Positions 24,252 to 32,299 are shown, counted from the first letter of the stretch. The stretch is DNA of 32,299 bases from Alcaligenaceae bacterium (GCA_029263795.1 JAJUFI010000010.1:1-32299), one strand, 5' to 3'. Numbers and translations are program-made. The notes: generated by a model from the letters alone, not told the origin.

Positions 24252-25703
24252 TTACAGACCCATGCAGAGGTATTTGATGACCATGTAGTCATCCAGGCCA
24301 TAATGCGAGCCTTCGCGGCCCACGCCTGATTGCTTCACCCCGCCAAAGGGCGCCGCCTCATTGGACAGAATGCCTGTATTGATGCCCACCATGCCGTACT
24401 CCAGGGCTTCGGCAACCCGCCATACACGACCGATGTCGCGGCTGTAGAAATAGGCGGCCAGACCGAACTCGGTATCGTTGGCCATTGCAACCACTTCTTC
24501 ATCGGTGCTGAAGCGGAACAGCGGCGCCAGCGGACCGAAGGTTTCCTCACGGGCAACCTTCATGGCCGGGGTCATGTTGGCCAGCACAGTGGGTTCGAAG
24601 AATGTACCGCCCAGCGCATGTACACGCCCACCTGTCAGCACTTGCGCACCCTGCTCCAGCGCGTCGTCAATATGCTCCTGCACCTTTCTGACCGCGTGTT
24701 CGTCGATCAGCGGCCCAAGGGTGACGCCGTCCTGCAGGCCATCGCCCACGCGCAGCTCCTTGACCGCCTTGACCAGCTTTTCCGCAAAAGCGTCATAGAC
24801 TTTGTCATGTACATAGAGACGGTTCGCGCACACACAGGTTTGCCCCGTGTTGCGGTACTTGCTGAGAATGGCTCCGGCCACTGCAGCATCCAGGTCGGCG
24901 TCGTCGAACACGATGAAAGGCGCATTTCCGCCCAGTTCCATGGACACCTTCTTGATGGTGGGCGCGGTCTGCTCCATCAGCTTGCGGCCGATTTCGGTCG
25001 AACCGGTGAAGCTCAGTTTGCGCACCAGCGGGTTGCTGGTCATTTCGCCGCCGATTTCCGCCGCTGAACCGGTTACCACAGAGAACACCCCTGCCGGAAC
25101 GCCGGCTTCGGTGGCCAGAACAGCCAAGGCCAGAGCAGAATAAGGGGTCTGTGTGGCAGGCTTGACGACCATCGGGCAACCAGCCGCCAACGCTGCCGCT
25201 GCCTTGCGCGTGATCATGGCGGAAGGGAAGTTCCAGGGTGTGATGGCGGCGCAAACACCAACCGGCTCCTTCAGCACCACAATGCGTCGATCCGGCGCAT
25301 TGGTGGGAATGGTGTCGCCATACGCGCGTTTGCCCTCTTCGGCATACCACTCGAGATACGAGGCCGCATAAGAAATCTCGCCCCGCGCCTCGGGAAGCGG
25401 CTTACCCTGCTCGAGCGTCATGATGCGGGCAAGGTCATCAGCATGCTCATGCATCAGGTTGAACCAACGGCGCAGAATGTCCGCCCTTTCCTTGGCGGTC
25501 TTCGCGCGCCACGCGGGCCACGCCTTGTTGGCAGCTTCAATTGCACGGCGTGTTTCAGCTGCGCCCATGCGTGGAATGGTGCCCAACTGAGCACCCGTGG
25601 CCGGGTTGGTGACCGGAATGGTGGCACCTTGATCGGCATCACACCACACCCCATCGATAAAGCACTGTTGTCGGAACAGTGACGAGTTCTTCAGCTCCTG
25701 CAC
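24252..25703 (-). CDS. gabD: NAD(P)-dependent succinate-semialdehyde dehydrogenase (GabD-like)
   Basis: This 483-residue aldehyde dehydrogenase oxidises succinate semialdehyde to succinate, the last step of GABA catabolism, or a related semialdehyde. It has the catalytic Cys290 (GQTCVCANR), the general base Glu256 (MELGGNAPF), the cofactor motif SFTGSTEIG (231-239), PWNFPSAMITRK and the C-terminal AAPFGGVKQSGVGREGSHYG, all close to GabD. The start codon is GTG at 25703 with GAGG five bases upstream. No gabT or permease lies next to it. It is divergent from the DMT transporter. Glutarate-semialdehyde dehydrogenase activity is an alternative. Confidence 0.88.
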   Translation of the reverse strand: MQELKNSSLFRQQCFIDGVWCDADQGATIPVTNPATGAQLGTIPRMGAAETRRAIEAANKAWPAWRAKTAKERADILRRWFNLMHEHADDLARIMTLEQGKPLPEARGEISYAASYLEWYAEEGKRAYGDTIPTNAPDRRIVVLKEPVGVCAAITPWNFPSAMITRKAAAALAAGCPMVVKPATQTPYSALALAVLATEAGVPAGVFSVVTGSAAEIGGEMTSNPLVRKLSFTGSTEIGRKLMEQTAPTIKKVSMELGGNAPFIVFDDADLDAAVAGAILSKYRNTGQTCVCANRLYVHDKVYDAFAEKLVKAVKELRVGDGLQDGVTLGPLIDEHAVRKVQEHIDDALEQGAQVLTGGRVHALGGTFFEPTVLANMTPAMKVAREETFGPLAPLFRFSTDEEVVAMANDTEFGLAAYFYSRDIGRVWRVAEALEYGMVGINTGILSNEAAPFGGVKQSGVGREGSHYGLDDYMVIKYLCMGL

Positions 25704-25795
25704 TTACACCTCACTAGTTTGAAAGAGGATAATCCGTAATATCTTACTCCCGGACCAAGCCATTGCTGGCTTCTCTTCCTGTCGAATTACATCAA

Positions 25796-26689
25796 ATGCA
25801 AGCCAGAGATTACCGAGACCTTTTCCTTCTTGCCGCCATTTGGGGCAGTTCCTTTCTTTTCATGCGTTTGAGCGTAGGCGACTTCGGCCCCTTTGCCCTG
25901 GTGGAGATCCGACTGGGAGCTGCGGCCCTGTTCCTGCTCGCAGTTGCCGCAGCGCGGGGGAGTCTCAGAGCTTTCTGGAGCAACCTGCGGCACATCAGTG
26001 TGGTGGGCATATTCGCAGCGGGCCTGCCATTCCTTCTATTCAATGTTGCCGCCCAGACGGTGCCGGCCAGCATCATGGCCGTAATCAACGCAATGACCCC
26101 GCTTTTCGGTGCACTGATTGCACGGCTGTGGCTGAAGGAGGCCCTGTCCAATCTGCGCATACTGGGACTGGGCTTGGGTTTTACCGGCATTCTGCTGCTG
26201 GTATGGAAAGACCTGTCATTTGAGGCCGGCGGCATGGGTTTCGGGGTTCTGGCCGTTCTCGGGGCTTCGCTGTGCTACGCCTATGCTGCCTGCTATACAA
26301 CCCGCTTCCTGAAGGGCGTTGACCCGCTTGCAATGGCTGCCGGTAGTGTGACAGTGGCCGCCATCGCCATGTTGCCCCTGGCCCTCTACACCTGGCCCGC
26401 CGCACCGGTGCCAATGACTTCCTGGGGTGCCGCGCTTTCGCTGTCCCTGCTCTGCACCGGGCTGGCCTACCTCATCTATTACGGCCTGATTGACCGCGTG
26501 GGAGCTTCGCGCAGCATCACTGTCACCTTCCTCGTACCCCTTTTCGGCATCTTCTGGGGTGCGATCATCCTGCACGAGCCGGTTGGCCTACGCATGCTGG
26601 GCGCGGCCTCAGTTGTGCTCTTGGGTACACTGCTGGCGACCGGCTTCATCGGAGCCGGCAAACTGCAGGCTGGCGGCCGGCCCAGGTAA
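25796..26689 (+). CDS. EamA/DMT-family transporter
   Basis: This is a 297-residue protein with ten hydrophobic helices in two EamA repeats. It begins RDYRDLFLLAAIWGSSFLFMRLSVG, a typical first EamA helix, and includes PASIMAVINAMTPLFGALIA in the first repeat and the second-repeat segment SITVTFLVPLFGIFWGAIILHEP. Such proteins export or import metabolites; substrates are rarely predictable. I start at the ATG at 25796; an in-frame TTG at 25763 would add 11 hydrophilic residues. The tenA gene follows 79 bp later on the same strand and may be cotranscribed, hinting at a vitamin-related solute, which is only an inference. Confidence 0.88.
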   Translation: MQARDYRDLFLLAAIWGSSFLFMRLSVGDFGPFALVEIRLGAAALFLLAVAAARGSLRAFWSNLRHISVVGIFAAGLPFLLFNVAAQTVPASIMAVINAMTPLFGALIARLWLKEALSNLRILGLGLGFTGILLLVWKDLSFEAGGMGFGVLAVLGASLCYAYAACYTTRFLKGVDPLAMAAGSVTVAAIAMLPLALYTWPAAPVPMTSWGAALSLSLLCTGLAYLIYYGLIDRVGASRSITVTFLVPLFGIFWGAIILHEPVGLRMLGAASVVLLGTLLATGFIGAGKLQAGGRPR

Positions 26690-26768
26690 AGGCATTTCCA
26701 TGTGCATTGTCTGTGAACGGCTGGCCGCCCAATCGGCTACTTCATTGTTCAGGAGGCATACACAAGCA

Positions 26769-27434
26769 ATGTCCACCCCTTTCGAGCGACTCAAGCAGGC
26801 ATGTTCAACGGAATGGCGCGCCTATTGCGAGCATGAATTCGTCAAACAACTGGGCGCTGGAACCTTGCCCATGGAAGCCTTCCAGCACTATTTGAAGCAG
26901 GATTATCTGTTTCTGGTGCATTTCGGCCGTGCCTGGGGCCTGGCCGTATACAAGAGCAAGGACATCACTCAGTTGCGACAGTCGCTGGAATCACTCAAGG
27001 CCATCATCGACATCGAACTCGGCCTGCATGTGAAATTCTGCGCGGAATGGGGCATTGACGAAGCGGAACTCGCCCGGCTTGAAGAGTCGCGCGCCACCCT
27101 TGCCTATACCCGATACGTACTGGAAACCGGCAACCGCGGCGACATCCTGGACCTGCACGTGGCACTGGCCCCCTGCATCGTGGGCTATGCGGAAATCGGC
27201 AACTGGCTGATGGACCAGCGCTTCACTGTGCGCATGGGCAACCCCTACGGGGCATGGCTGGATATGTACACATCCCGCGAGTTCCAGCAGGCCGCGCAAG
27301 CGGAAGTTGACTGGATCAATGCGCAAATGGAAGGCATCAGCGACACCCGCTTCCATGAGCTGGCCAAAATCTTCTCAGAAGCTACCAGGCTGGAAGCCGA
27401 TTTCTGGCAGATGGGTCTGACGCTTCAGGATTGA
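26769..27434 (+). CDS. tenA: Thiaminase II / aminopyrimidine aminohydrolase (TenA family)
   Basis: This 221-residue all-helical enzyme hydrolyses aminopyrimidine breakdown products of thiamine to HMP for salvage. The active-site set is intact: the Asp-Tyr pair in YLKQDYLFL (about 45-46), the nucleophile Cys136 in ALAPCIVGYAEIG, Tyr140, and a C-terminal Glu209 in EADFWQMGL. Length is normal. The ATG at 26769 fits the family N-terminus, although AGGAGG lies a rather long 12 bases upstream. No TPP-riboswitch-like sequence precedes it. The upstream DMT transporter is its only same-strand neighbour. Confidence 0.93.
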   Translation: MSTPFERLKQACSTEWRAYCEHEFVKQLGAGTLPMEAFQHYLKQDYLFLVHFGRAWGLAVYKSKDITQLRQSLESLKAIIDIELGLHVKFCAEWGIDEAELARLEESRATLAYTRYVLETGNRGDILDLHVALAPCIVGYAEIGNWLMDQRFTVRMGNPYGAWLDMYTSREFQQAAQAEVDWINAQMEGISDTRFHELAKIFSEATRLEADFWQMGLTLQD

Positions 27435-27501
27435 GTGTGACGGGCGGCAAGGCGATGGCCCCGCCCTTCACCTCTTGGGGCAGTCGAGATCCCGTCCAGG
27501 C

Positions 27502-27720
27502 TCACCCGGCCATGTGCCAGAGACGGTCCAGTATCACGGAAGAGTCATGCGTCTGGCGCAGGATGGCCGCCAGATGCTTCACCCGCTTGAAGTGAAAATG
27601 CACCGGGCACTCCCAGGTGAACCCCATGGCGCCGTGTGTCTGGATGGCCTGTTCAACGGAACCTTGCGCCGCTTCCATGACCAGCAGTTCCGCCATCAGC
27701 AGGCGCTGCTCGCCATCTGA
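27502..27720 (-). pseudogene. Acyl-CoA dehydrogenase C-terminal remnant
   Basis: On the minus strand about 72 codons read DGEQRLLMAELLVMEAAQGS, then VEQAIQTHGAMGFTWECPVHFHFKRVKHLAAIL, ending in TGA at 27502. This is the final helices of an acyl-CoA dehydrogenase, including the motif corresponding to IQxHGGxGFTWE near the FAD site. The N-terminal 300 or so residues are absent: upstream of about 27720 the homology stops and the opposite strand becomes an IclR regulator. There is no start codon or ribosome site for the fragment. It is best explained as the end left after a deletion that also cut the divergent regulator. Confidence 0.82.
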
Positions 27721-28408
27721 CCGCCGCGGCCTCAGCCTGCAGCAAATAACCGCCATGAGTGGGCTGGAGCGTTCAACCGCTCATCGTCTGCTCAGTTGTC
27801 TGGTGGAAGAGCGATTCGCGCGGCGCAGCACCCAGCAGCGCCTATATCACCTGGGGGTCGATGCCATGCAGATCGGGTTTTCCGCCATGCACAGCGAGCC
27901 TATTGCAGACACGCTGCGGCCCCTGACCAAGCGCCTGTGCCGCCTTTCCGGCGACACAGTCTTCCTCATCGTTCAACAAGGTGATTACGCCTTGTGCCTG
28001 CTGCGGGAACACGGCGAGTTCCCGGTGCGTATCTTCACCATCGATGTCGGCGAGAAACGGCTGCTGGGCATGGGCGCGGGTGGGCTGGCCCTACTGTCGC
28101 GCTTTGACGATGCCACCATCCGGGAAATTCACGGGCGCCATGCCGACGCCTACCATGCTGCGGGCTTGCCACTGGAAACGCTGCTGGCTCGTGCCCAGCA
28201 GGCGCGGGCGAAGGGGTTTGCAGAAATCGTAGACGCAATCACACCCGGAATTTCCGGTGTGGGTTATTCCTTTCAAATCAGTGACATCACCCGGGTGGCC
28301 ATCAGTTTTGGCGCCATCAGTCAGCGGCTGGACGCCACCAGGCGCCAGGTCATGGGAGACCTACTGCGCAAAGAATGTGACGAATGGCTGGCAAGCCAGC
28401 AGGGCTAG
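27716..28408 (+). pseudogene. IclR-family regulator lacking its N-terminus
   Basis: From about 27716 the plus strand encodes SDRRGLSLQQITAMSGLERS, then TAHRLLSCLVEERFARR: the recognition part of an IclR winged helix-turn-helix. The effector domain follows (LRPLTKRLCRLSGDTVFLIV, then GEKRLLGMGAGGLALLSRFD) to a normal C-terminus. The first helix and the usual start are missing. The frame stays open upstream to 27617, but that part is the antisense of the acyl-CoA dehydrogenase remnant, and no good ribosome site exists. The ATG at 27755 would cut into the helix-turn-helix. It probably no longer acts as a specific repressor. Confidence 0.8.
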
Positions 28409-28492
28409 CCATGATGCTGAAAGTTGCGATCGGTTTTCTGCCGCCGGATGCAATCCGCCCGTAGGCGCACAAGAATAAATTAAAATTCCTGC

Positions 28493-29194
28493 ATGGCCAG
28501 ACTTGCGCGCCTCTATGCCCCCGACACGCCTCAGCTCGTGCAGGCGCGTTTGGTACGCCCGCTCGCCAGCGCCAACGACGCCACCCCCGCCCAGGCTCTG
28601 GATCTCATCCAGCAGTGGCTGGTCGCCGAACTGGCCAGACGCCCGGTTGCTTTGCATGGCTGGGCAATTCTGCTGGATCGCATTCTTCTGCTTGCCACAC
28701 CCGCCCAGGAAGACGCCTTGCCTCGCGTACTTCAAGGTCTTGGGCGCAGCATGGCCGCCCGTATGGTACATGGCCGCGTGTTTCAGGAACGCTATCGAAG
28801 TGCCCTCGTGGCCGATGAGTGGGTCATTCCCTGCCTGGCATGGCTAGAGTCCGCACCCGTCCGGGACGGCCTGGTGGACACACCCTCACGCTGGCCGTGG
28901 TCTTCAGCCCAAGAGCACACGGGACAGCGGCCAGATAGCAAACTGGTGAAGGAACACGCCGCTTACTGGGGCCTTGGCAACACCCCATTCGCACGGCAAG
29001 CGCGCTACCGCGAAGTATTGCAGGCTGGCATCAGTGCAGGCACTGCCGACCGTATTCAGGCGTGTGTTCAAGGCCAATGGGCGCTGGGGGATGAAGAGTT
29101 TCTCGCCCGCATGGGCGGTCGCGCCAGCCGTCGTGCCGCGCCTGCTCCCAGAGGCCGCCCGCGTAAACCCGCCGCAACTCCTGTTACAAATTAA
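28493..29194 (+). CDS. Transposase-like (REP-associated Y1/RAYT family) protein lacking HUH histidines, with AT-hook
   Basis: This 233-residue protein follows the outline of the IS200-like TnpA/RAYT family: MARLARLYAPDTPQLVQARL, GLGRSMAARMVHGRVFQERYRSALV, ESAPVRDGLV, SRWPWSSAQEHTG and AYWGLG. The metal-binding HxH of the usual PNHVHLLLTP is replaced by DRILLLATP (residues 62-70). The tyrosine of the usual RYIxxNPVRAG is Trp117. Catalysis is therefore not expected. The C-terminus carries an AT-hook, PRGRPRKPAA (GRP core), suited to minor-groove binding of AT-rich DNA. A TAAAAT box at 28481-28486 is only six bases before the ATG, so transcripts may be nearly leaderless. It lies directly upstream of the AT-rich gltB control region. 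I infer a domesticated DNA-binding protein. Confidence 0.75.
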   Translation: MARLARLYAPDTPQLVQARLVRPLASANDATPAQALDLIQQWLVAELARRPVALHGWAILLDRILLLATPAQEDALPRVLQGLGRSMAARMVHGRVFQERYRSALVADEWVIPCLAWLESAPVRDGLVDTPSRWPWSSAQEHTGQRPDSKLVKEHAAYWGLGNTPFARQARYREVLQAGISAGTADRIQACVQGQWALGDEEFLARMGGRASRRAAPAPRGRPRKPAATPVTN

Positions 29195-29435
29195 TTTCCT
29201 CGATTTGGGCCAGGCCGCGACTCCTAAATCTCGCAATAAAAACATTTAACTTTTTTATTTTCATCTAATTATCTACGTCCCCATTTTTTCGAAAGAAAAC
29301 ACCAGCCCTTTTTAATAGGGGACCGACCCCTATTATTTTTGTTGTGGCGCACAAAAAGTAGAGCTATTTTTTCTTCTTGCCAACGCGCATCGCCCCTATA
29401 AGGCGCCCTTTCTGCCCCTATCCGCGAGCAAGAAT
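29195..29435. promoter_or_regulatory. AT-rich control region of gltB with CCCCTAT repeats
   Basis: This 241-bp stretch is strikingly AT-rich beside the GC-rich genes, with many runs of A and T (29236-29300, 29334-29376). The heptamer CCCCTAT occurs at 29327, 29393 and 29415, and inverted (ATAGGGG) at 29315. A likely promoter is TTGTGG (29342-29347), 17 bp, TATTTT (29365-29370), with start near 29377. Two heptamers lie upstream of it and two in the leader. No gene is seen here. Confidence 0.55.
29313..29340 (+). terminator. Hairpin with T run downstream of the AT-hook gene
   Basis: TAATAGGGG (29313-29321) and CCCCTATTA (29327-29335) form a perfect 9-bp stem with a 5-nt loop, followed by TTTTT. 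It could end the AT-hook gene's transcript, about 120 nt after its stop; since it also holds two CCCCTAT copies, it may instead or also be an operator. Confidence 0.6.
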
Positions 29436-32299
29436 ATGTCAGCATCTGTCCCGAACGCCAACCGTACCGGTCGCGCCCCCACCGTGGTGCCGCGCACTGT
29501 CAGCGCACCCGGCCCTCAGGGCCTCTATCACCCCAACAATGAACACGATGCCTGTGGTGTGGGCTTCGTTGCCCATATCAAGGGCCGCAAAAGCCACGCC
29601 ATCATTCAGCAGGGTCTGAAGATTCTGGAGAATCTCGACCATCGGGGCGCCGTGGGTGCCGACGAGTTGATGGGCGACGGCGCGGGTATCCTGATTCAGA
29701 TTCCCGATGCGCTCTACCGTGAAGAAATGGCCAAACAGGGCATAGAACTCCCGCCCCCGGACGAGTACGGGGTGGCCATGGTGTTCCTGCCCAAGGAAAC
29801 AGCATCTCGGCTGGCCTGTGAGCAGGAACTGGAACGTGCCGTGCGCGACGAAGGCCAGGTTGTCCTGGGCTGGCGTGACGTGCCTGTGGACCGCGAAATG
29901 CCAATGTCGCCAACCGTGCGCGATTGCGAGCCGGTGATCCGCCAGCTCTTCATTGGGCGCGGCCCGGGCATCTCGGTACCTGATGCTCTGGAGCGCAAGC
30001 TGTATGTGATCCGCAAGACCGCCAGTCACGCCATCCAGCAAATGAAACTGGCTCACGGTCAGGAGTACTTCGTACCGTCGATTTCAGTACGGACGGTAGT
30101 CTACAAGGGCCTGCTGCTGGCCAACCAGGTGGGACGCTATTACCGCGACCTGTCCGACGCCCGCGCCGTTTCCGCACTCGCGCTGGTGCACCAACGCTTT
30201 TCCACCAACACCTTCCCCGCCTGGCCGCTCGCCCATCCTTACCGCATGATCGCCCACAACGGCGAAATCAACACTCTCAAGGGCAACTTCAACTGGTTGC
30301 GCGCTCGCGAGGGAGCGATGGAATCAGCCGTATTGGGTCAGGACCTGCAGAAGCTCTACCCCATTGTTTACGAAGGCCAGTCCGACACCGCGACCTTCGA
30401 CAACTGCCTGGAACTGCTGGTGATGTCGGGCTATTCCCTGGCCCACGCCATGATGATCATGATTCCCGAAGCCTGGGAACAGCATGCCGACATGGATGAA
30501 AACCGGCGGGCGTTCTACGAATACCATGCTGCCATGATGGAGCCCTGGGACGGCCCTGCCGCGGTGGCTTTCACCGACGGCCGCCAGATCGGCGCAACGC
30601 TGGACCGCAACGGCCTGCGCCCGGCCCGTTACGTCATCACCGACGATGACCTCGTCATCATGGCCTCCGAAGCGGGAACCTTGAGCATTCCCCAGCACCG
30701 CATCGTCAAGAAGTGGCGTCTGCAACCGGGCCGCATGTTCCTGATCGACCTGCAACAGGGCCGGATCATTGAAGACGATGAAATCAAGTCGCAACTGGCC
30801 AGCATGCGCCCTTACCGCCAGTGGATCGAGCGACTGCGCGTGAAGCTGGAGAGCCTGGACGCCCCCCCTGCCGAGGCCATTGCACCACGCTCCTCGGTCA
30901 GCCTGCTGCAGCGCCAGCAGGCCTTCGGTTGGACCCAGGAAGACATTCGCGTCGTGCTGGAGCCCATGGCCCGCAATGGCGAGGAAGCCATCGGATCCAT
31001 GGGCAACGACGCCCCCCTGGCTGTGCTTTCACACAAGCCCAAGCCTTTCTACAACTACTTCCGCCAGCTGTTCGCGCAAGTTACCAACCCGCCCATCGAC
31101 CCGATTCGTGAGCAGCTGGTGATGTCGCTGGTGTCCTTCATCGGCCCCAAGCCCAATCTGCTGGACATCAACAATGTCAACCCGCCGCAACGCATCGAGG
31201 TTTCGCAGCCGGTGCTGGATTTCGCCGCCATGGCGCAGATCCGCAATATCGAGAGAATCACCCACGGCAAATTCCGCTGCTACGAACTGGACATCACCTA
31301 CCCCGCGCAGTGGGGCCCGCAGGGTATTGAGGCTTACATCGCTTCGCTCTGCTCCAACGCTGCGGATGCTGTTTTGAGCGGCTACAACATCCTGCTGATC
31401 ACGGACCGCAACGTCAACGCCGAGCGCGTGGCCATCCCGGCCCTGCTGGCGACTTCCGCCATCCACCATCATCTCATTCGTGCCGGTCTGCGTACGCGCA
31501 CCGGGCTGGTCGTGGAAACCGGATCGGCGCGTGAGGTGCACCACTTCGCGCTGCTCGGCGGCTATGGCGCCGAAGCCGTCCACCCCTATCTGGCCCTGGA
31601 AACCCTGGCAGCCGGCGATAACCCGGAAAAAGCGGTGGCCAACTACATCAAGGCTGTCGGCAAGGGTCTGAACAAGGTGATGTCCAAGATGGGCATCTCC
31701 ACCTACATGTCCTACACGGGCGCACAGATCTTCGAAGCAGTGGGCCTGAATTCAGATCTGGTCAACAAATACTTCACGGGCACCGCCAGCCACATTGAAG
31801 GCATTGGCATCTTCCAGATTGCCGAGGAGGCTCTGCGTCAGCATGCCGCAGCCTTTGGCACCGACCCGCTGCTGGACAAAGATCTCGAAGTAGGTGGCGA
31901 ATATGCCTGGCGTGTGCGCGGCGAAGAGCACATGTGGACGCCTGACGCCATTGCCAAGCTGCAGCACGCCACCCGCGGCAAGAACTACAACACCTACAAG
32001 GAATACGCACAGCTCATCAACGACCAATCGCGTCGTCTCATGACCCTGCGCGGCCTGTTCGAATTCAAGGTCGACCCTGCCAAGGCCATACCCTTGAGCG
32101 AAGTCGAGCCTGCCAAAGAGATCGTCAAACGCTTCGCCACGGGTGCTATGTCGCTGGGCTCCATCTCCACCGAGGCCCATGCAGTGCTCGCAGTCGCCAT
32201 GAATCGCCTTGGCGGCAAGTCGAACACTGGGGAAGGCGGTGAAGACGAACTGCGCTACCGCGCCGAAATGCGCGAGGGCAAGAGCCCAATCAAAAAGGG
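29436..32299 (+). CDS. gltB: Glutamate synthase (NADPH) large subunit, 5' part
   Basis: The frame runs from ATG 29436 through 954 codons to the window edge; the family is about 1,500-1,600 residues. GltB transfers the amide of glutamine to 2-oxoglutarate, giving two glutamates, with GltD. The class II amidotransferase domain starts at Cys40 in DACGVGF, so a 39-residue propeptide is removed to expose the nucleophile. LDHRGAVGAD, QRFSTNTFPAWPLAHPYRMIAHNGEINT and LDRNGLRPARY are classic motifs of this domain. The central domain (about 460-760) contains ISTYMSYTGAQIFEAVGL and FTGTASHIEGI. The FMN/2-oxoglutarate synthase domain begins near SNTGEGGED at the edge. The ribosome site is weak (GAG). 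gltD would be expected downstream. Confidence 0.96.
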   Translation, partial: MSASVPNANRTGRAPTVVPRTVSAPGPQGLYHPNNEHDACGVGFVAHIKGRKSHAIIQQGLKILENLDHRGAVGADELMGDGAGILIQIPDALYREEMAKQGIELPPPDEYGVAMVFLPKETASRLACEQELERAVRDEGQVVLGWRDVPVDREMPMSPTVRDCEPVIRQLFIGRGPGISVPDALERKLYVIRKTASHAIQQMKLAHGQEYFVPSISVRTVVYKGLLLANQVGRYYRDLSDARAVSALALVHQRFSTNTFPAWPLAHPYRMIAHNGEINTLKGNFNWLRAREGAMESAVLGQDLQKLYPIVYEGQSDTATFDNCLELLVMSGYSLAHAMMIMIPEAWEQHADMDENRRAFYEYHAAMMEPWDGPAAVAFTDGRQIGATLDRNGLRPARYVITDDDLVIMASEAGTLSIPQHRIVKKWRLQPGRMFLIDLQQGRIIEDDEIKSQLASMRPYRQWIERLRVKLESLDAPPAEAIAPRSSVSLLQRQQAFGWTQEDIRVVLEPMARNGEEAIGSMGNDAPLAVLSHKPKPFYNYFRQLFAQVTNPPIDPIREQLVMSLVSFIGPKPNLLDINNVNPPQRIEVSQPVLDFAAMAQIRNIERITHGKFRCYELDITYPAQWGPQGIEAYIASLCSNAADAVLSGYNILLITDRNVNAERVAIPALLATSAIHHHLIRAGLRTRTGLVVETGSAREVHHFALLGGYGAEAVHPYLALETLAAGDNPEKAVANYIKAVGKGLNKVMSKMGISTYMSYTGAQIFEAVGLNSDLVNKYFTGTASHIEGIGIFQIAEEALRQHAAAFGTDPLLDKDLEVGGEYAWRVRGEEHMWTPDAIAKLQHATRGKNYNTYKEYAQLINDQSRRLMTLRGLFEFKVDPAKAIPLSEVEPAKEIVKRFATGAMSLGSISTEAHAVLAVAMNRLGGKSNTGEGGEDELRYRAEMREGKSPIKK

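Noticed and set aside
26690-26768. TPP riboswitch before tenA
   Set aside because: The 79-bp gap is too short and I see neither the CTGAGA nor the ACC-TGATC-like conserved core.
27442-27466. GGGCGG/CCGCCC stem after tenA as a terminator
   Set aside because: Only two T follow and the loop is 13 nt; it may help end transcription, but the evidence is too weak to list as a feature.
28493-29194. An active insertion sequence
   Set aside because: The HUH residues are missing and I see no terminal hairpins or REP-like repeats flanking the gene.

Overview
The window is GC-rich, densely coded chromosomal DNA. The gene families (a Bug/TctC-type solute receptor, a TAXI-TRAP system with a fused 4TM/12TM permease, SlyX, an SCO protein, an orphan infA, and gltB as the last gene) suggest a betaproteobacterium of the Burkholderiales, probably near Alcaligenaceae (Bordetella/Pusillimonas-like). 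That placement is inferred from gene style; no rRNA is present to confirm it. I see no tRNA, CRISPR array or intact insertion sequence.

Layout. 1-5268, all minus strand: a TAXI-TRAP uptake system (periplasmic receptor, an intergenic terminator, then the fused permease), translationally coupled to an RluA-family pseudouridine synthase and followed by an SDR oxidoreductase that has lost its catalytic core. 5482-7508: a PAS-GGDEF-EAL protein with its own sigma70-like promoter, its 3' end overlapping a convergent hyi-like isomerase. 7490-10523, minus: isomerase, ZIP metal transporter, rmuC. 10599-16083: orphan Bug receptor, LysR regulator, aldo/keto reductase, MFS exporter, slyX, SCO lipoprotein. 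16149-20653, minus: a second, larger c-di-GMP enzyme (PilJ-like sensor, HAMP, two PAS, GGDEF, EAL), an HdeD-like membrane protein and a tandem UspA protein. 20794-24187: a solitary rfbB, then a roughly 280-nt hairpin-rich leader, infA, and pgi. 24252-27434: gabD-like dehydrogenase, a DMT exporter and tenA. 27502-28408: a deletion scar joining the tail of an acyl-CoA dehydrogenase to a beheaded IclR regulator. 28493-29194: a transposase-like protein without its HUH histidines and with a C-terminal AT-hook. 29195-29435: an AT-rich control region with repeated CCCCTAT. 29436 to the end: gltB, cut by the window edge.

Points most worth following: the AT-hook protein beside the AT-rich, repeat-bearing gltB promoter; two separate deletion scars (SDR at the left edge, acyl-CoA dehydrogenase/IclR near 27.7 kb); the structured infA leader; and a glucose-6-phosphate isomerase whose usual catalytic glutamate position reads methionine. 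No complete novel multi-gene system is evident; the gltB upstream region is the best candidate for undescribed regulation.
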